64,000 bases of DNA from Polytrichum commune. Lineage: Eukaryota; Streptophyta; Polytrichopsida; Polytrichales; Polytrichaceae. The notes below the pieces were generated by a model. That model made no database searches. It worked only from the letters and a program-made list of their open reading frames with translations, and was not told the origin of the DNA. Location: positions 29,935,554-29,999,553 of the forward strand of contig OX485803.1 of the NCBI GenBank assembly GCA_950295325.1, given 5' to 3'. Of this stretch, positions 43,521-55,640 are shown piece after piece. Numbering within the stretch: position 1 is the first letter of the stretch; every line of letters starts with the position of its first letter. The translations under genes were made by a program, and so were the position numbers.

Positions 43521-44637
43521 AAGCAAGTCAAATTGTCATGTGGTAAAATTTCCAAGAATAAGTTTTTACTAAATTAGTACAGAGCATGAAGCACTCACTG
43601 GGATATGCAAAGTATCCAGGTCAAATATCCATGTCCTGAGACAAGGTAAAGAAACCCTAGTGACCATGACCACCTCTTTCTAAATTCTCTAATTGGATGA
43701 GAAATGAGTGGTGGTCCCATTTTATTATACACAAGGCCATCAAAACTTAGAATGATCATGTCAAAAAATGAGTGAGAAAGTGAGAAAAAGTAGCATGAAA
43801 TCCTACATGTCCATAAATGGCTATTGCTTGGTGGTCACCCGGATTTTGCAACGAGAGAACCCAAATATGTTGTTTCAGTAGAAAATGAAGGTGACCACGT
43901 CAACCAAACTATCTTGAGCTACTCATGTGTATTAAAACCTATATTTAGTCCTTAACATATGAAGAGTAGAATTTGGTGGGTACATAATTATTTGTGGAGG
44001 TGTGTGGCATTGCATGCCACATGTGTGTGTGACGCAACAGTAGCCAACCAATTTCCATTATGAGGACATGGTTTCTATCGGAATAGAGAGCCCTCTACAA
44101 TAATCTATCCACATACTAGAGAGAAATGCCATGTCCTTTGGTTGGGAAAGGATTGTGAACCTGTTCACAGTGGCAATCAAAATTTTTGATGAATGCATAT
44201 CACTATGAGTAATCATCTTTGTAAAAGCTCAAGAAAAATTGTTGCAAGTTGAATGACGTCTTGAAGTTCAATATTTGTTACTATATATGTGTAGTAGACA
44301 TGTTACTAAGGCACACTTATTCTCAACGTAGCTTAGAGTCCCTTGCTCAACATCACACCAATCTCAAGATCTTTGAGACAAACAAAGCACAACTCGAATG
44401 ATCAAAATTGGTTACTACCATCGAGAATTAGACGATCACACAAGATTCATAAGTGGGTATCATGTACTTGATGTTGATGAAAGCATCCTCTCCTCCATGT
44501 TGCTCAAACACCTCTAGAGTAGCTTGGACGAGGTCTCCCGTACACGTCTTCTTTTGTTGTGCATAATCTATGCTATCACCAATATTGACATTGTCGTTCC
44601 TAAAAATATTCATGATTGGTAAGAGTTGCCGGTAGTA
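43100..44637. repeat. Tandem segmental duplication, copy B, right part
   Basis: Counterpart of 32,302-34,099. From 44,638 PACRG continues with sequence that copy A lacks. Confidence 0.88.
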
Positions 44638-46179
44638 AGGGACGAGCGACTCTCCTATCATCTCTTCCGACTCCACCAACTTGATCAAGAGCTTCAATTT
44701 GTCACACCCAACACAAACACACATACTTCTCGAAATCAATATTCTTGGTAAGTGATTTGTAGGAGACAACTCTGAGGTTCCCACCGGCATGAATAACATG
44801 GTGTTGCTTCTTTTTGAGTTTGTCAAAGTCTATATGTAATTCCAAGACGAGTGAACACTGTGAACATCTATATACAATAGACAATGTGGTGGTGGTGAGG
44901 TTATTGCCCCACCTTTCCCAACCGTTCCGAGAATGGTAGATGGAAACGGTGAAGTGACAGACTTGGACCACATGGGACTACATTAAAGAGATTCATTATC
45001 GTATGCATGGATTGATTGGCCAGGATGGCATGGGTCCAAACTAATACACAAACAAGCCGGCCTACACCTATCTCTCCCAAGGGCAAGCCCTTGGGTTTCC
45101 AAATGGATACTTGAAAATATTTGGTTTTGCTAGATACCTTCATTATGATTGGGTGAATAAATAAGTGGTAGAGTGCACCAAAGATCAAGTGCTAGAATAA
45201 TCACCTAGATGAGCACTATTCTAACCTTAGGCAGCTTAACATTGGAACTCCCATGAAACTCAGGTTAAGGCTTGAGTTTAATAAGCCACCCTTTTTTTCT
45301 TAATTTGTACATTATTATTTTCAGATGTGCACATCTTCATGATAACATATTACCAATGTCCATTAGTAAAGTGGAAAAACGGTGGGGTTGAGAAGTGATA
45401 TTACCATGAGTGCTATGTTGATGACACTAGGATCTCGTGTGTTGAGAGCTGCTTTGATTGGAACAATCAATTGTGGTATAACAGGCAATATCTTCCCTTC
45501 TCCAGCCTGAAAACCAACTTAGCTTGTCATTGAAAATGCATGTAGACCATTCCCAGTCGTGATCAAATTTTGGAAAATATTAATTAATGTTGAAGCTATA
45601 TGAACTTTGCAAACCTCAAGAACCAAAGTATGGTTTAAATTCATTCAGGTCGGATCTTGATTATTTTATGCAAAAAAAAAACTCAAGATTTGTGTTGAGA
45701 GTTGGGTCTAGGTTTGCTTGACCCAACTCTCAACACAAGTCCCAAGCTTCACCTCCAAAAAGGTTGCCATGGAAGTATTCATGTCATACTTGGGAGTTAG
45801 ACTTTGGAACCCTGTGTGAAGTGGTAAGTCTCAACTTCCATGCTCTCAACGGTTGAGATTGCACGGATTGATCTCAAGTGACTTGGGACCTAGGACTTAA
45901 GACCCTGTGTGAACCGACCCTAAGGTTGAAGTTATATAAACTTTGTATAAGTAGAGTCAATAAGTTGAGAAAGACATGGAAAACCTTGAGGAGATCCTCC
46001 ACGCCTTTCACTGCAAGAAACCGATATGGTTCTTCCTTCTCGCGAATGCCGTCGAAGAAGAGAGGCAAATAGTAATGATAGTCCACCTTCGCCAAGTCCA
46101 CTTTCCAGTTGATACTGTTCCGGGCACCACTAGACTCGAGGGCCAAAGGCAGGTCACCTCTTTGATAATACTTTCTAAA
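44428..46179 (-). CDS. PACRG: PACRG (parkin co-regulated gene protein homologue), C-terminal three exons
   Basis: Exons 46,179-45,985 (195 nt), 45,506-45,405 (102 nt) and 44,691-44,428 (264 nt) all join in phase 0 and give 186 residues plus stop. The protein reads [55 protein letters not shown], then [20 protein letters not shown], and [20 protein letters not shown]...[19 protein letters not shown]. These are the landmarks of PACRG, a helical-repeat protein that binds the inner junction of doublet microtubules in cilia and flagella. In land plants it is expected only where sperm swim. The first exon acceptor (46,180-46,181) could lie slightly upstream, and the short variable N-terminal exon was not found. 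The donor at 45,984 (GTTTTC) is weak. Introns are 479 and 713 bp; intron 2 holds an R1 repeat and intron 1 a hairpin. Confidence 0.92.
44745..45310 (-). repeat. Dispersed repeat family R1, copy 2 (in intron 2 of PACRG)
   Basis: Inverted match to 596-1,012, described there. It extends further at the ATATAGACTTTGACAAACTC end, which is the part shared with 6,180-6,300. Confidence 0.65.
45690..45738. repeat. Perfect 19-bp inverted repeat in intron 1 of PACRG
   Basis: TTGTGTTGAGAGTTGGGTC (45,690-45,708) and its exact complement (45,720-45,738) are separated by 11 bases. It would form a stable hairpin in DNA or pre-mRNA. Confidence 0.9.
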
Positions 46180-46374
46180 CTGGAAGTGCAATTGAGACAC
46201 TGCTTGCAAGTAAGGTCCCCTTTGCATCAACTTAGAACCCAACTTTCAATCATAAACATCAACTTTTTTTTTCTTGCAATAAACGCAATACAGTGATATC
46301 ACTCACGACGTTGCAAAATATTGCGCAAATCGAAGATGTTGCAATGAACCTATGTAGGTTGGAGATGTTATGTT

Positions 46375-46565
46375 TATTAAGGTATGTGGGCGTTATTTGG
46401 TTCGTTTTCCATGTTCTCCAACTTCTACCATTTAGGTTTACATGACAAAACTCGTGTTGCAATAGTAAATCTACAATGAAACATATGCAAAACTGGATTT
46501 AAAATTGGACCTCGTCTGATTTGGTTATGGTTTATCGGAAGTGCATGTTTGTTGATTCCTTAACT
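46375..46565 (+). repeat. Dispersed repeat family R2, copy 2
   Basis: Match to 4,270-4,460, described there. Confidence 0.5.
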
Positions 46566-48304
46566 GGGTGTATCGGTTCTCCCAATCGTGTTCATTATTG
46601 AGTATAGAGTAGCTATTAATATTTGAAGACGTAGTTCAATCTCTTTTGAAACACATGTCGTTATGATGTTTGCTCTTTGATCCTCACCGAATCACATATA
46701 TACCAATCAAAAATAGGGGTTTGGTTGAGGAAACCAGCCACTTAAGACCAAGCTACCTTAGAGCAACAAAACATTGTGAATTTACACACAAGCAACTCCA
46801 GAATATGTGGCACACCAATTCTTCCAAGCACAGTGAAGACACTATGCAATCTAAATTTTACTTCTTGGTGGAGTCATCCATATCTTTTCAAGAATGTCAT
46901 GTTGCCAAACTTCACAAGGTAAGCATGAAAGCTTGGCTAGAAGCCACAAACTTCATACAATAAGTGAAGCAAACTAAATGTCCGATGAATGCATCATTTT
47001 ACAGATGAGTCATGCTTGTGTACATCAAACTCCATTTCTTCCTTGAAGAATCTTGAGCTTTGGTGGTAAAAGGGTTTCTAAGAACTTGTTGTTTTGGAGC
47101 TCTCATCACTTTATCCTGTGGGAATCTTCTATTGAAGAAAATTCAATATCCAGTGATAGATTGTGTATCGACCCACGAATGACCATGAAATTAAAATTGC
47201 ATTATATGTGACTTTGAACACTGTCCATAGTCCTCGTTTTACTTGAAGGCCACACAGAATCGTGTTTGAGAATTAGCTTTGACATGCTTCAAAAGGCACA
47301 AACTGATGCCATCTCTGGTGCAATCTATCCATGTTAAATTTTTCAGCCCCAACATTATGAAAATATTACAGTTATCCATAAAGTCCTTCAAAGAGGGCCG
47401 AAACCATGGGTTTGATCCTTTCTTTGAGAAGACTTTCTACTAAGAGCTCATTTGTTCATCATGTAGTGGAGCCTATTCTGAAAGTAAGGTGAAAATTTTG
47501 GGACTTCTTCTTTCTTTGAGAGAATTTCATGATCTAAATAGGGTATGCTCATGGGGTCTAGTGTCTAAATCCTGGATTGGCCTATGTAAGGTTAGCTTGG
47601 CCCACCCATCTTTAGTACGACAAGCTAGAAAGCCACTTTTTAATATCCCAACATCAATTTATGTGTATGGTAATTTAAGCATTGAGAACACTTAAGTGGC
47701 TATGCATATTAAGCTCACAAACTTACGTTTTAACCAACTCAACAGGAGTTTGATGCCAAGACATTACAAATAACTCTATTAGCATAGCATGCAAAAGCTA
47801 TGCAAGATAAATCTCATATCTCGTATATTTAAAGATAGGGTACTAAAAAGAATCTATTAGACTAAGTTCGTTGATAATCCCAATTAGTACATGTTGCTAT
47901 TCGGAGTTGCGCAATGCTATAACTATTTCATGAGAATCTAATATTTTATCAAGCAAAGTCATTCATGTTTTATAATGTCCGAACAACCTATTGAACTTTC
48001 ATTAATAAAAATGAACTCCCGAGTAATATCGCATTGCATAACTTCCAAGAGTAACACACACTAATTGGGATTTAATCAGTGTAGTAAGAGGATGTTGCTA
48101 GGGAGTTAGATGTTTTTGGACAGACCAAATATGAGTGAGGAGCTTGAGTGCCCCAACCAAATTAACACAAACACTACATGAACTTCAACTGATAAAATGA
48201 AAAATGAATTTTAGTTTTGTCATAATGCATGAATTTTTGGTGTGTGTTTTGTCATAAGTATATGCAAAGAACAAGGTTAAATATGGACAGGTATCATACT
48301 TGTG
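46566..48304. other. Intergenic stretch, no gene recognised
   Basis: AT-rich, with short ORFs only. The longest plus ORF (46,670-46,963) shows no domain. An N-terminal PACRG exon could be hidden at the left of this stretch (46,200 onward), but I could not identify it. Confidence 0.5.
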
Positions 48305-51300
48305 AATTGGGAGGGTTGTCTCTCTTCTTCATAGCTCCGGCCTTAGGTGGGATGGGTTTTTTTGGTTTATGACACGGTGGACAAAGTCCCTTCAATATTT
48401 TTTCGCCATCACCTTTCTTTGTATACTCTTTTGGTGTTTTCTTTGGCACTTTGTACCTGCAATGCCAAAGAGGCTCATCATGAGTTACAACATGGTGTTG
48501 TGCCTTGTTATTCTTGACAGAAACTTTTTGACAAATTCACATTATGCATTGAGAGTGAACACTTGACACGTAAAGACTTGATGTTGACACAACATCCTTT
48601 GAGTCGGCTTCGGATTGTAGATCATCATGTATAGTGACATCCTATTTGAGTGTCATGTTGTAGTAAAATTGTTGAAAAACTTATGCTAGACTTTTGTGAA
48701 CATTATGTATACGTAAATGCACTTATACTTGACTTGACTTGAAAACTAGGGTGATACCTAGAAGCATACCTCATTAAGCATGACAAAAATGTTCTAGATG
48801 TTTATCAAAGCATTTTTTTACACTCACACCTTGTAGTGGGAACTTTAAATCAACCAAGGATTTTTCAACACAACCTTTTTGGAACTTCGTAAGTCTTTGC
48901 ATCGTAGCAACTACAACCATGTTACGATATGAAGCAAATTCTAAATGATAATCAAACTCAAATCCAATCATAGTTTATAGTATACAATCATTCCTACAAA
49001 TCAAACTTAGCACCTAAGTGGATGGTGGTATGTCTACCACGTATGTGTGTGAGAGAAAACACCTGTAAACACTTGATGGTGACCAATAGGGGAGATCTTT
49101 ATTTGTGAGCATGCACCGTTCATGTTTACCTGGGAATCGTTTTTCCTACAAAAACATCAATTGAAATTTTAAAGGATGATTGTAGCTCTCTCTTTGTCTA
49201 CTTTGTAGTTGTGCGCTCCACAACATAGGATACATGTGAATTATAGGAGTACCTTGCTAGCACGAGTTGATTGCCACTCGACTTTACAAGGCTATAAGGT
49301 TACTATGTCAAATGAGTGTTGAACCCACATAAGAAGCAATGGACCTTGTACTCTCTCATGCAAACTTCAATAATTTATGTACATGACATATAAGTGATGC
49401 AAGTGACAATGGATAATCATTCAAGTGTTGGGTATCATAGTAAATATCATTATAATAAAAGGTTGAAGGAAAACATCTTACTGAAATAGGTAATGTCTGT
49501 TCAAAACATGACAACGACTGGGGGACCTTCAACAAAGTGGGCTTTCCTTTGATTTTGGCCTCACAATACTCGAAGACCATCAACACCCCAGCAATATCAG
49601 GCAACGCCATCGTTATTTTCTTCTTTAGATCAACCGCGAGGCTCAATTATGTGCAAGCTGGTAGCAATCAAAAGTGAGGCAAACTAACAAAGCTACTGAT
49701 AATTTGAATAAAGACAAATTGGGGACTTGCCAATGCCACAATGAAAGGAAGAAATTGCAACAAAATCATTGATGTACACAATTTTCATAATAGAAGGTGT
49801 TGAAAAGACGACAATCGTACCTTTACAAAATCCATGTCCGGAACTTTGTTCATGTCTAAATGCACCTCATAGTGACCACTGGCTCAAGTTGTTGTTATAA
49901 CTTTATTACATTTAGAACACTTTGATTGCATTAGACCTCATGAAGATGTATGCCTTGTGCCTTCATTTGATACATGTATGTATGTAGAATTTGGCTAAAC
50001 AAAGACAAGGTGGTTATTTTACATAATTTCACCACAATACTTCGAAATATCAAAGCTATAAATGGATATGCAAATTCTAGGAAAATGCACCAACATGCCA
50101 ATTTGTCATGTGACTTTGAGTCTTGAAGTGTTAAAAGGTCCTACTAAATGTTTTCATGCTATCAATTTCTGCATGAATCTCAAGAATAAAAATGACTGTT
50201 CTTCACATGCAAGTCATTGTGTTTGTACATGTTCGTTAATTTCTTGCCTTCACCATAGCATATTTAAAACCAATCGTAACTTATAGTCATTGATTTGCAA
50301 AAGGTGGGTGTTCTTCTATGATTAAATAGCAACATCGAGATAAGAAAAAAAATTCTTTGAAGGTTTGATGCACAAGCAACATAAACTTGGAGAGCCAGTT
50401 GCATCTCTTCTTAAAGTTCAAGAGAGCAAGCAATACATGATGTGTACCATCATTTAATATCCTATGTGTGAGTGTCAACTTAGAATAACAATTTCAATAC
50501 TTACTTCGAAGGTGAACATTGTTGGAGGTGGTCTTAGTACTCCTTCCTCAGGCACACACTAGAAAACCTTGTACATATCCTTGTTGATGATAAAGCTTCA
50601 CAATTACAACAAACTCCACAAAAAGAATGTAAGACCACTTTCACTAAAAGGATAAACAATATCGTACTGTGAATTTGCGACGTTTCCAGCTCCTTAGAAT
50701 TCCATGGAATTTATAATGAAAATGTGGGTTCCACTCCAATCGTGTGAGGACATTCATAAATGAATTTATTTGTCAAACTCTCACCTCCAAGAGATGACAC
50801 AACAAAGGCTTCCTTTTTTGAGCGCATCTTTACATATTATATCAACATCTCAGGCAATATAAACAGCTTTACAAGTTGCTTTCAAGACAATCAACATAAT
50901 TGTAAACTTTAAAGCACCTTTAACAAATTTCAAAAACTCAAAGATATTGTCATCATGTATCAATTTTTTAACATTGAGAAGATTTGTACTATACACAACT
51001 TAAGCCACACTCTATTCAATGATATTGTTCGTTCAAATTTGAAAGGAAGACAAGCCCAATGTGCAACGCAATGTGAAAAAGAACCACCCTTCAATATTCG
51101 TTTGAACAATCGCACATACATCACCAGCAATGTGAGAATTTTTTCTTCAAAAAATAAAATAAAATCATCGAGTCTCTCTTGAGCATGCTTAGTGTAGTTT
51201 GCACATAATCCCTTGATGCAAAATGGTCGCAAACTTGAACCGTTGAAGAGAGAGAGAGAGAGATCATCTGTCTTAACATCCAAAGACTTCGCATCCAGAC

Positions 51301-51769
51301 TCGGTGATAATCGTTAAATGCTATAGAAACAGCTCCCTTTACTTTCCATTATGGAAGGCACTCACATTTAACGCAAAATCTAAACAATCGTACGTGGGAG
51401 GAGAAACATTCATGAGCAAGAATAATCAATTTTTTCTCAGACATGATTGTGTGAGAAAAAGCATTCCTTGCATTCACCAGATTCCAAAATTTCACAATAT
51501 ATTTTTTTAATTCATTCATTGAAGCTCACCTGCACCGTTGTCCGCTTCGTGTAAGATAAAGAAATGACGTGCTGCTCCAGGAGAGATGAGAAACGTTCAT
51601 CGTTCTTCAATTGATAACATTGTGGTGTGCCATTGCAAAGGTAAAGTTGTGAAACTTGTTTTAACCCAAATTGAGAAGAATGGAAGAGAAGGTTATGATG
51701 GAGTGATGAAGAAGAGGAAACAAAAGCTTCCACACCACCTAGAGGTGGCCAAGGAGTTAGTGAGAACAT
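48305..51769 (-). CDS. Unrecognised multi-exon gene, partial hand-built model
   Basis: Three exons join cleanly in phase 0: 51,769-51,530 (starts MFSLTPWPPLGG, ends TKRTTVQ at donor GTGAGC), 51,211-51,125 (GLCANYTKHAQERLDDFILF...LTLL) and 50,558-50,505 (CVPEEGVLRPPPTMFTFE at donor GTAAGT). Further exon-like pieces follow: HYEVHLDMNKVPDMDFVK at about 49,885-49,825 (donor GTACGA), 49,641-49,482 (AVDLKKKITMALPDIAGVLM...LPIS, donor GTAAGA), about 48,920-48,817 (QRLTKFQKGCVEKSLVDLKF) and about 48,456-48,307 (YKVPKKTPKEYTKKGD, KPKKPIPPKA, donor GTATGA). The phase between exon 3 and the 49.8-kb piece does not fit, so an exon is missing. GC-rich sequence at 51,850-52,070 could be its leader. I recognise no family. 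Confidence 0.4.
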
Positions 51770-52253
51770 TGTCAAGTGCCATCGCAAAGACAAGTAAAGC
51801 TTGCTCTAATGCGGATGGAGGAAGAAGAGTAGAGAAATTTATGGTGGTTTAGGGAGACGAGAAGAAACCAATATTTTTGAAAGCATGCGAACCGGTTCGC
51901 GATTTGCAATCAAAGTGCTTGAAGGTGAGTGAGAAAGGGAGGCGGCGGAGGAAAGTTTGCGGCATTCCGGTGGTTACGGTGGCATGGACATGGAGAGGTT
52001 GAAGGTGGCCCGGTGATTCGGCCGAATCATGGGTAAGCTTAAGAGTCGTTTGAGTGCCCATCAATGGATCCACTTTGTTGACGGTTCGTCGCCCATGCCA
52101 TGTTGGTGGGGTTAATAGGGTTTGATCTAGGAGATTTCTTCATTTGTTTCACAGTTGTTTATTGACCTCGGACTTTCAAAAGAGAATATGACCATAACTT
52201 CCAAGTCATTTAAGATATGTGATGACTAGTTTGAGGACGGATAACCATGGCAG

Positions 52254-52501
52254 CACTAGAAGAAAACTTGTCCATTGCAACCGTCCATGACAACTTGGCC
52301 ATAACAACTCGTGGCAAGAATATGCATATTACATAGACCATATTGGTTGACAACCACAGGGGTTTGGTTACCCACTGTCCAAAAACCGCATCCAGAATCC
52401 TTTGGTTGACAATAAAACTATATGTTTATTCATTTTCTTGCCATGAGTCGCAATGGCCAAGAGGCAATGGAAGGTTGTAATGGACAAGTTTTCTTCTAGT
52501 G
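52254..52501. mobile_element. CACTA MITE, 248 bp, with long terminal repeats inverted
   Basis: CACTAGAAGAAAACTTGTCC and its complement GGACAAGTTTTCTTCTAGTG form the ends, with pairing continuing for about 29 bp. Flanking triplets are CAG and AAG, so the 3-bp duplication has one mismatch. No coding capacity. Confidence 0.85.
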
Positions 52502-55500
52502 AAGTGGGCCCTTTACTCTTCGTTTTGGTCAATTCACATATAATTAATGAAAACTTGAAGCATATATGACATTCAAAATTTGTTGCACATATCCAAAGGG
52601 AAGAAGAAAACCATTCATGCACATGTTTGCACCTTTTCAGCCCTAAATTTTTAAATTCAATTATTTTCAAAGAATAAATGGAGTAATGCCAATCTCGTTG
52701 TGGAAGCAAAAGTCAAATTAAGCTTAAGAGTATGATTTTTTGGGAAGTTAGTACGAAAAGTATTGTGAATCTATTGATAATATGTTATAATTACATTAAC
52801 CGTTCGCATTATGTTCTATGACTCTAATGTTGGATATTTCTTTGTTATTGAACACTCAATATGACCACAATGTTATCAAAGTAATTTGTAGTTTTACGTC
52901 CTTTTACTAAAGTGTTGAAATTTACAATAATGTTTTTTTTAGGTTGCATGTGGGTAGGTTGCACTTCAAAAGGGACCTCACATGGTTGATGATTAAAGTG
53001 GGCTTCAAGAAATGGGTCCAATTTCAATGGCTAGCCACACTAATTATCACAACTCAATAATTATCGTGTAGCATACCACCAAATCAACATCAGATCAAAT
53101 TACTTCAACATCCTCACAATGTTGAGTAAATATGCATGATTGTTGCCTAGAGTAGATACAAATGTTTCATATTAAATAATTGACATGGCTAAAATTGTTG
53201 CCAATGGACACAACATGTCATCCCAAGTAGGCCAATTCATACATAACTAAAGCAAAATAGGTACATTAAAGAATTGCATCATGTCAATGATCACCTAAGA
53301 AGGTAAGGGTGACACAAATGTAAGATATTCTACACACATCGTCTATGAACAATAGTGATAAGTACATTCTTTCTTGTATCTTAGTGTGGGCTCTTATATA
53401 AATTGTTATCACATTAGGGTGGCTCACTTTAATTGAGTTTTTTAATGAAATAAAATGGCTGATTGAAGTGTAGATGAGTCATAGCATGAGCTTCCGCCAC
53501 CATTGTTTGGCCACCACATGACAAAGATTTGTAACATTGAAGCCCACACTAGATAGAAGGAGTGTAGCTTACAAACAATCCTAATACTTAAACTCCATTG
53601 TTTATTGATCTTTGTTGTTGCCAATTCACATGTCTCAAGACACTCGAGCCTTGAGTCACTTACTTATGGGAATATCAATAACTATAAAATTGCCTTTCAA
53701 CTTGGACTTGGGATATCTAGATTGTCCAGAGGTTAATTTGGTTCTCAAAAAGAGTGTGACCATGCAATGTGAGAGCATGGGATACTTAGAGAAATCCATG
53801 TGTTTAAAAAATGTTGCTTTCATTATAGCTTTAATGATATGAGATTATTGGACCATACATGACGGACTAGATAACCAACGACATGAGAGTGGATAATGAG
53901 TTGCAAGACTGGCAAGTCATCCACCTACTTGAGTTGGTTATCAGCCATAACCGACCAACTCATGTGTAGGCTTTATAGTGGTCAACAACCACATTTGGTG
54001 CCTCCAGGATGCATAAGACAACCCATGTGATGGAACATAATATTCACATTTATTTTGCTCTTATTGAAGGAATGATTGCATCATGCATGGCATTCCCAAC
54101 ATTGGGGCATGACATTGGCGTGATTGTGGACCCTTGTGAAAGAGAATTTCAGCATGGTCAAAACATATTGGAAGAAGATGTATGTTTGAATTGGGGATGC
54201 TAGCCGTGGTTGCTGTCCATTTATGGATGCAGTAGGAGGCTATGTTGGCCAACGTGATTTTTATTGTTTAAAACACTTGTCCACATCGTATGGGAGAACA
54301 TTTTTTTCCTTAATGCCACATTCAATATTTGTCCTTTTCAGGGCAAAACCCAAGTCTCCCAAGCTCTTCGTTTTAAAATTGCTAGGAAGGAAGGCTCTTA
54401 CACCATGCCAAAGAGGAGTATCGGATTACAAGTGATGTCCCTTGTGACATGTCTAACCTTATAGATGGATTGCCGATTAATATTGTCTTATAAAACATAT
54501 TTTCACCCATTGTGACAAATGTTTGCAATACAAACATGGAAGTATGTTTGTTGTATGAGAATGTCACTGCATTTAAAAGCCTTAGAGCATGCAACAAGTT
54601 GTGGTTACGTCTTTTGAACTCCACCACTGTTGAAGCGACCCTACGCATAGCACTGCAAGATGTGAAAGAGGAAGGTTATGAAGATGCACATAACATGTGT
54701 CAACAATCTTGTTGTATTGAGCGTGCAAAGCATGGAGTTGTGAGACACTATATATGTGATTGCCTATAACATCTTTAGCAAGGAGTGCATTATGCATTGT
54801 TGGTTGTCTGCCATAATTTTGCAATTGACAATTCATATGCTCACCATAGATGACATGGCAATGACAAATGAACCCTTAGGGATCTGAGCCTTGCATGTGT
54901 ACACAAAAATTGTGTATATATCGTGTATATATCATGGCTAGTTTGTATATATCGTGGAGGAAGAATGTGGGCCAAATCGGCACATGCTGTGGAAATTGGA
55001 ATGGTCCGGGCAGTGGTGTATGCAGGATGGTACGTGGAGTTCAACTGGGGACAACATAGAGAGCATTTATTATGTTATGTGAGTATGTTGAGAGGCACCT
55101 TCTGAAGAGGAGGTTGGTCTTGTGGGTTGTGAAAGCGATGTAACCTTAGTGGAATTGGAAACCGACTTGCGATGTGGCCGGAGACACAATGATGGCCATG
55201 TAGTGGACATATATTGGGACATACTATATAGAAATGTATTGGGCAATATTGTGTTGGTAGGAATGGATGTGGTTGCAAACAATGAACATATGTGGAGGGG
55301 AAGACATTGTTTGTTTCTTTAGTTTTTCTTATTTAGTTATTTATTTATTTGTGTTTGGGGGGGGGGGACAATGGGATGTGGTTGTGTAGGGGAAGATGTG
55401 ATCCACAATACTGTAGAAAATGTTGCAAGGCAAAGGAACATCAAAGATGACACTAAATACGGGTTCTTGTCATATGCATAGGATGCAAAGTGAAGATGTC

Positions 55501-55640
55501 ATATACAATGTTGGAGTTGATGGCCTCAATGTATGCATACACACAAAAAAAATTATATGTATATATGTATATATGTATATATGTATATATGTATATATTA
55601 CAACATTTGCCTTATTTTGTGCGAAAGCCTTGGAGATTGG
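52502..55640. other. Intergenic stretch, no gene recognised
   Basis: Short ORFs only. It contains an R2-like phrase near 53,910, an 11-base G run near 55,360 and a TATATG microsatellite. The plus ORFs at 54,009-54,203 and 54,512-54,769 show no domain. Confidence 0.5.
55552..55598 (+). repeat. (TATATG)n microsatellite
   Basis: About five uninterrupted TATATATG-type units just upstream of the gypsy LTR. Confidence 0.95.

Noticed and set aside
45640-45930. MITE with GGTCGG/CCGACC ends in PACRG intron 1
   Set aside because: Only six terminal bases match and no target duplication was found.
50287-50478. Minus ORF with ILNDGTHHVLLALLNFKKRC as an exon of the unknown gene
   Set aside because: It would leave an intron of only 26 nt after the well-supported donor at 50,504 and has no clear donor of its own.
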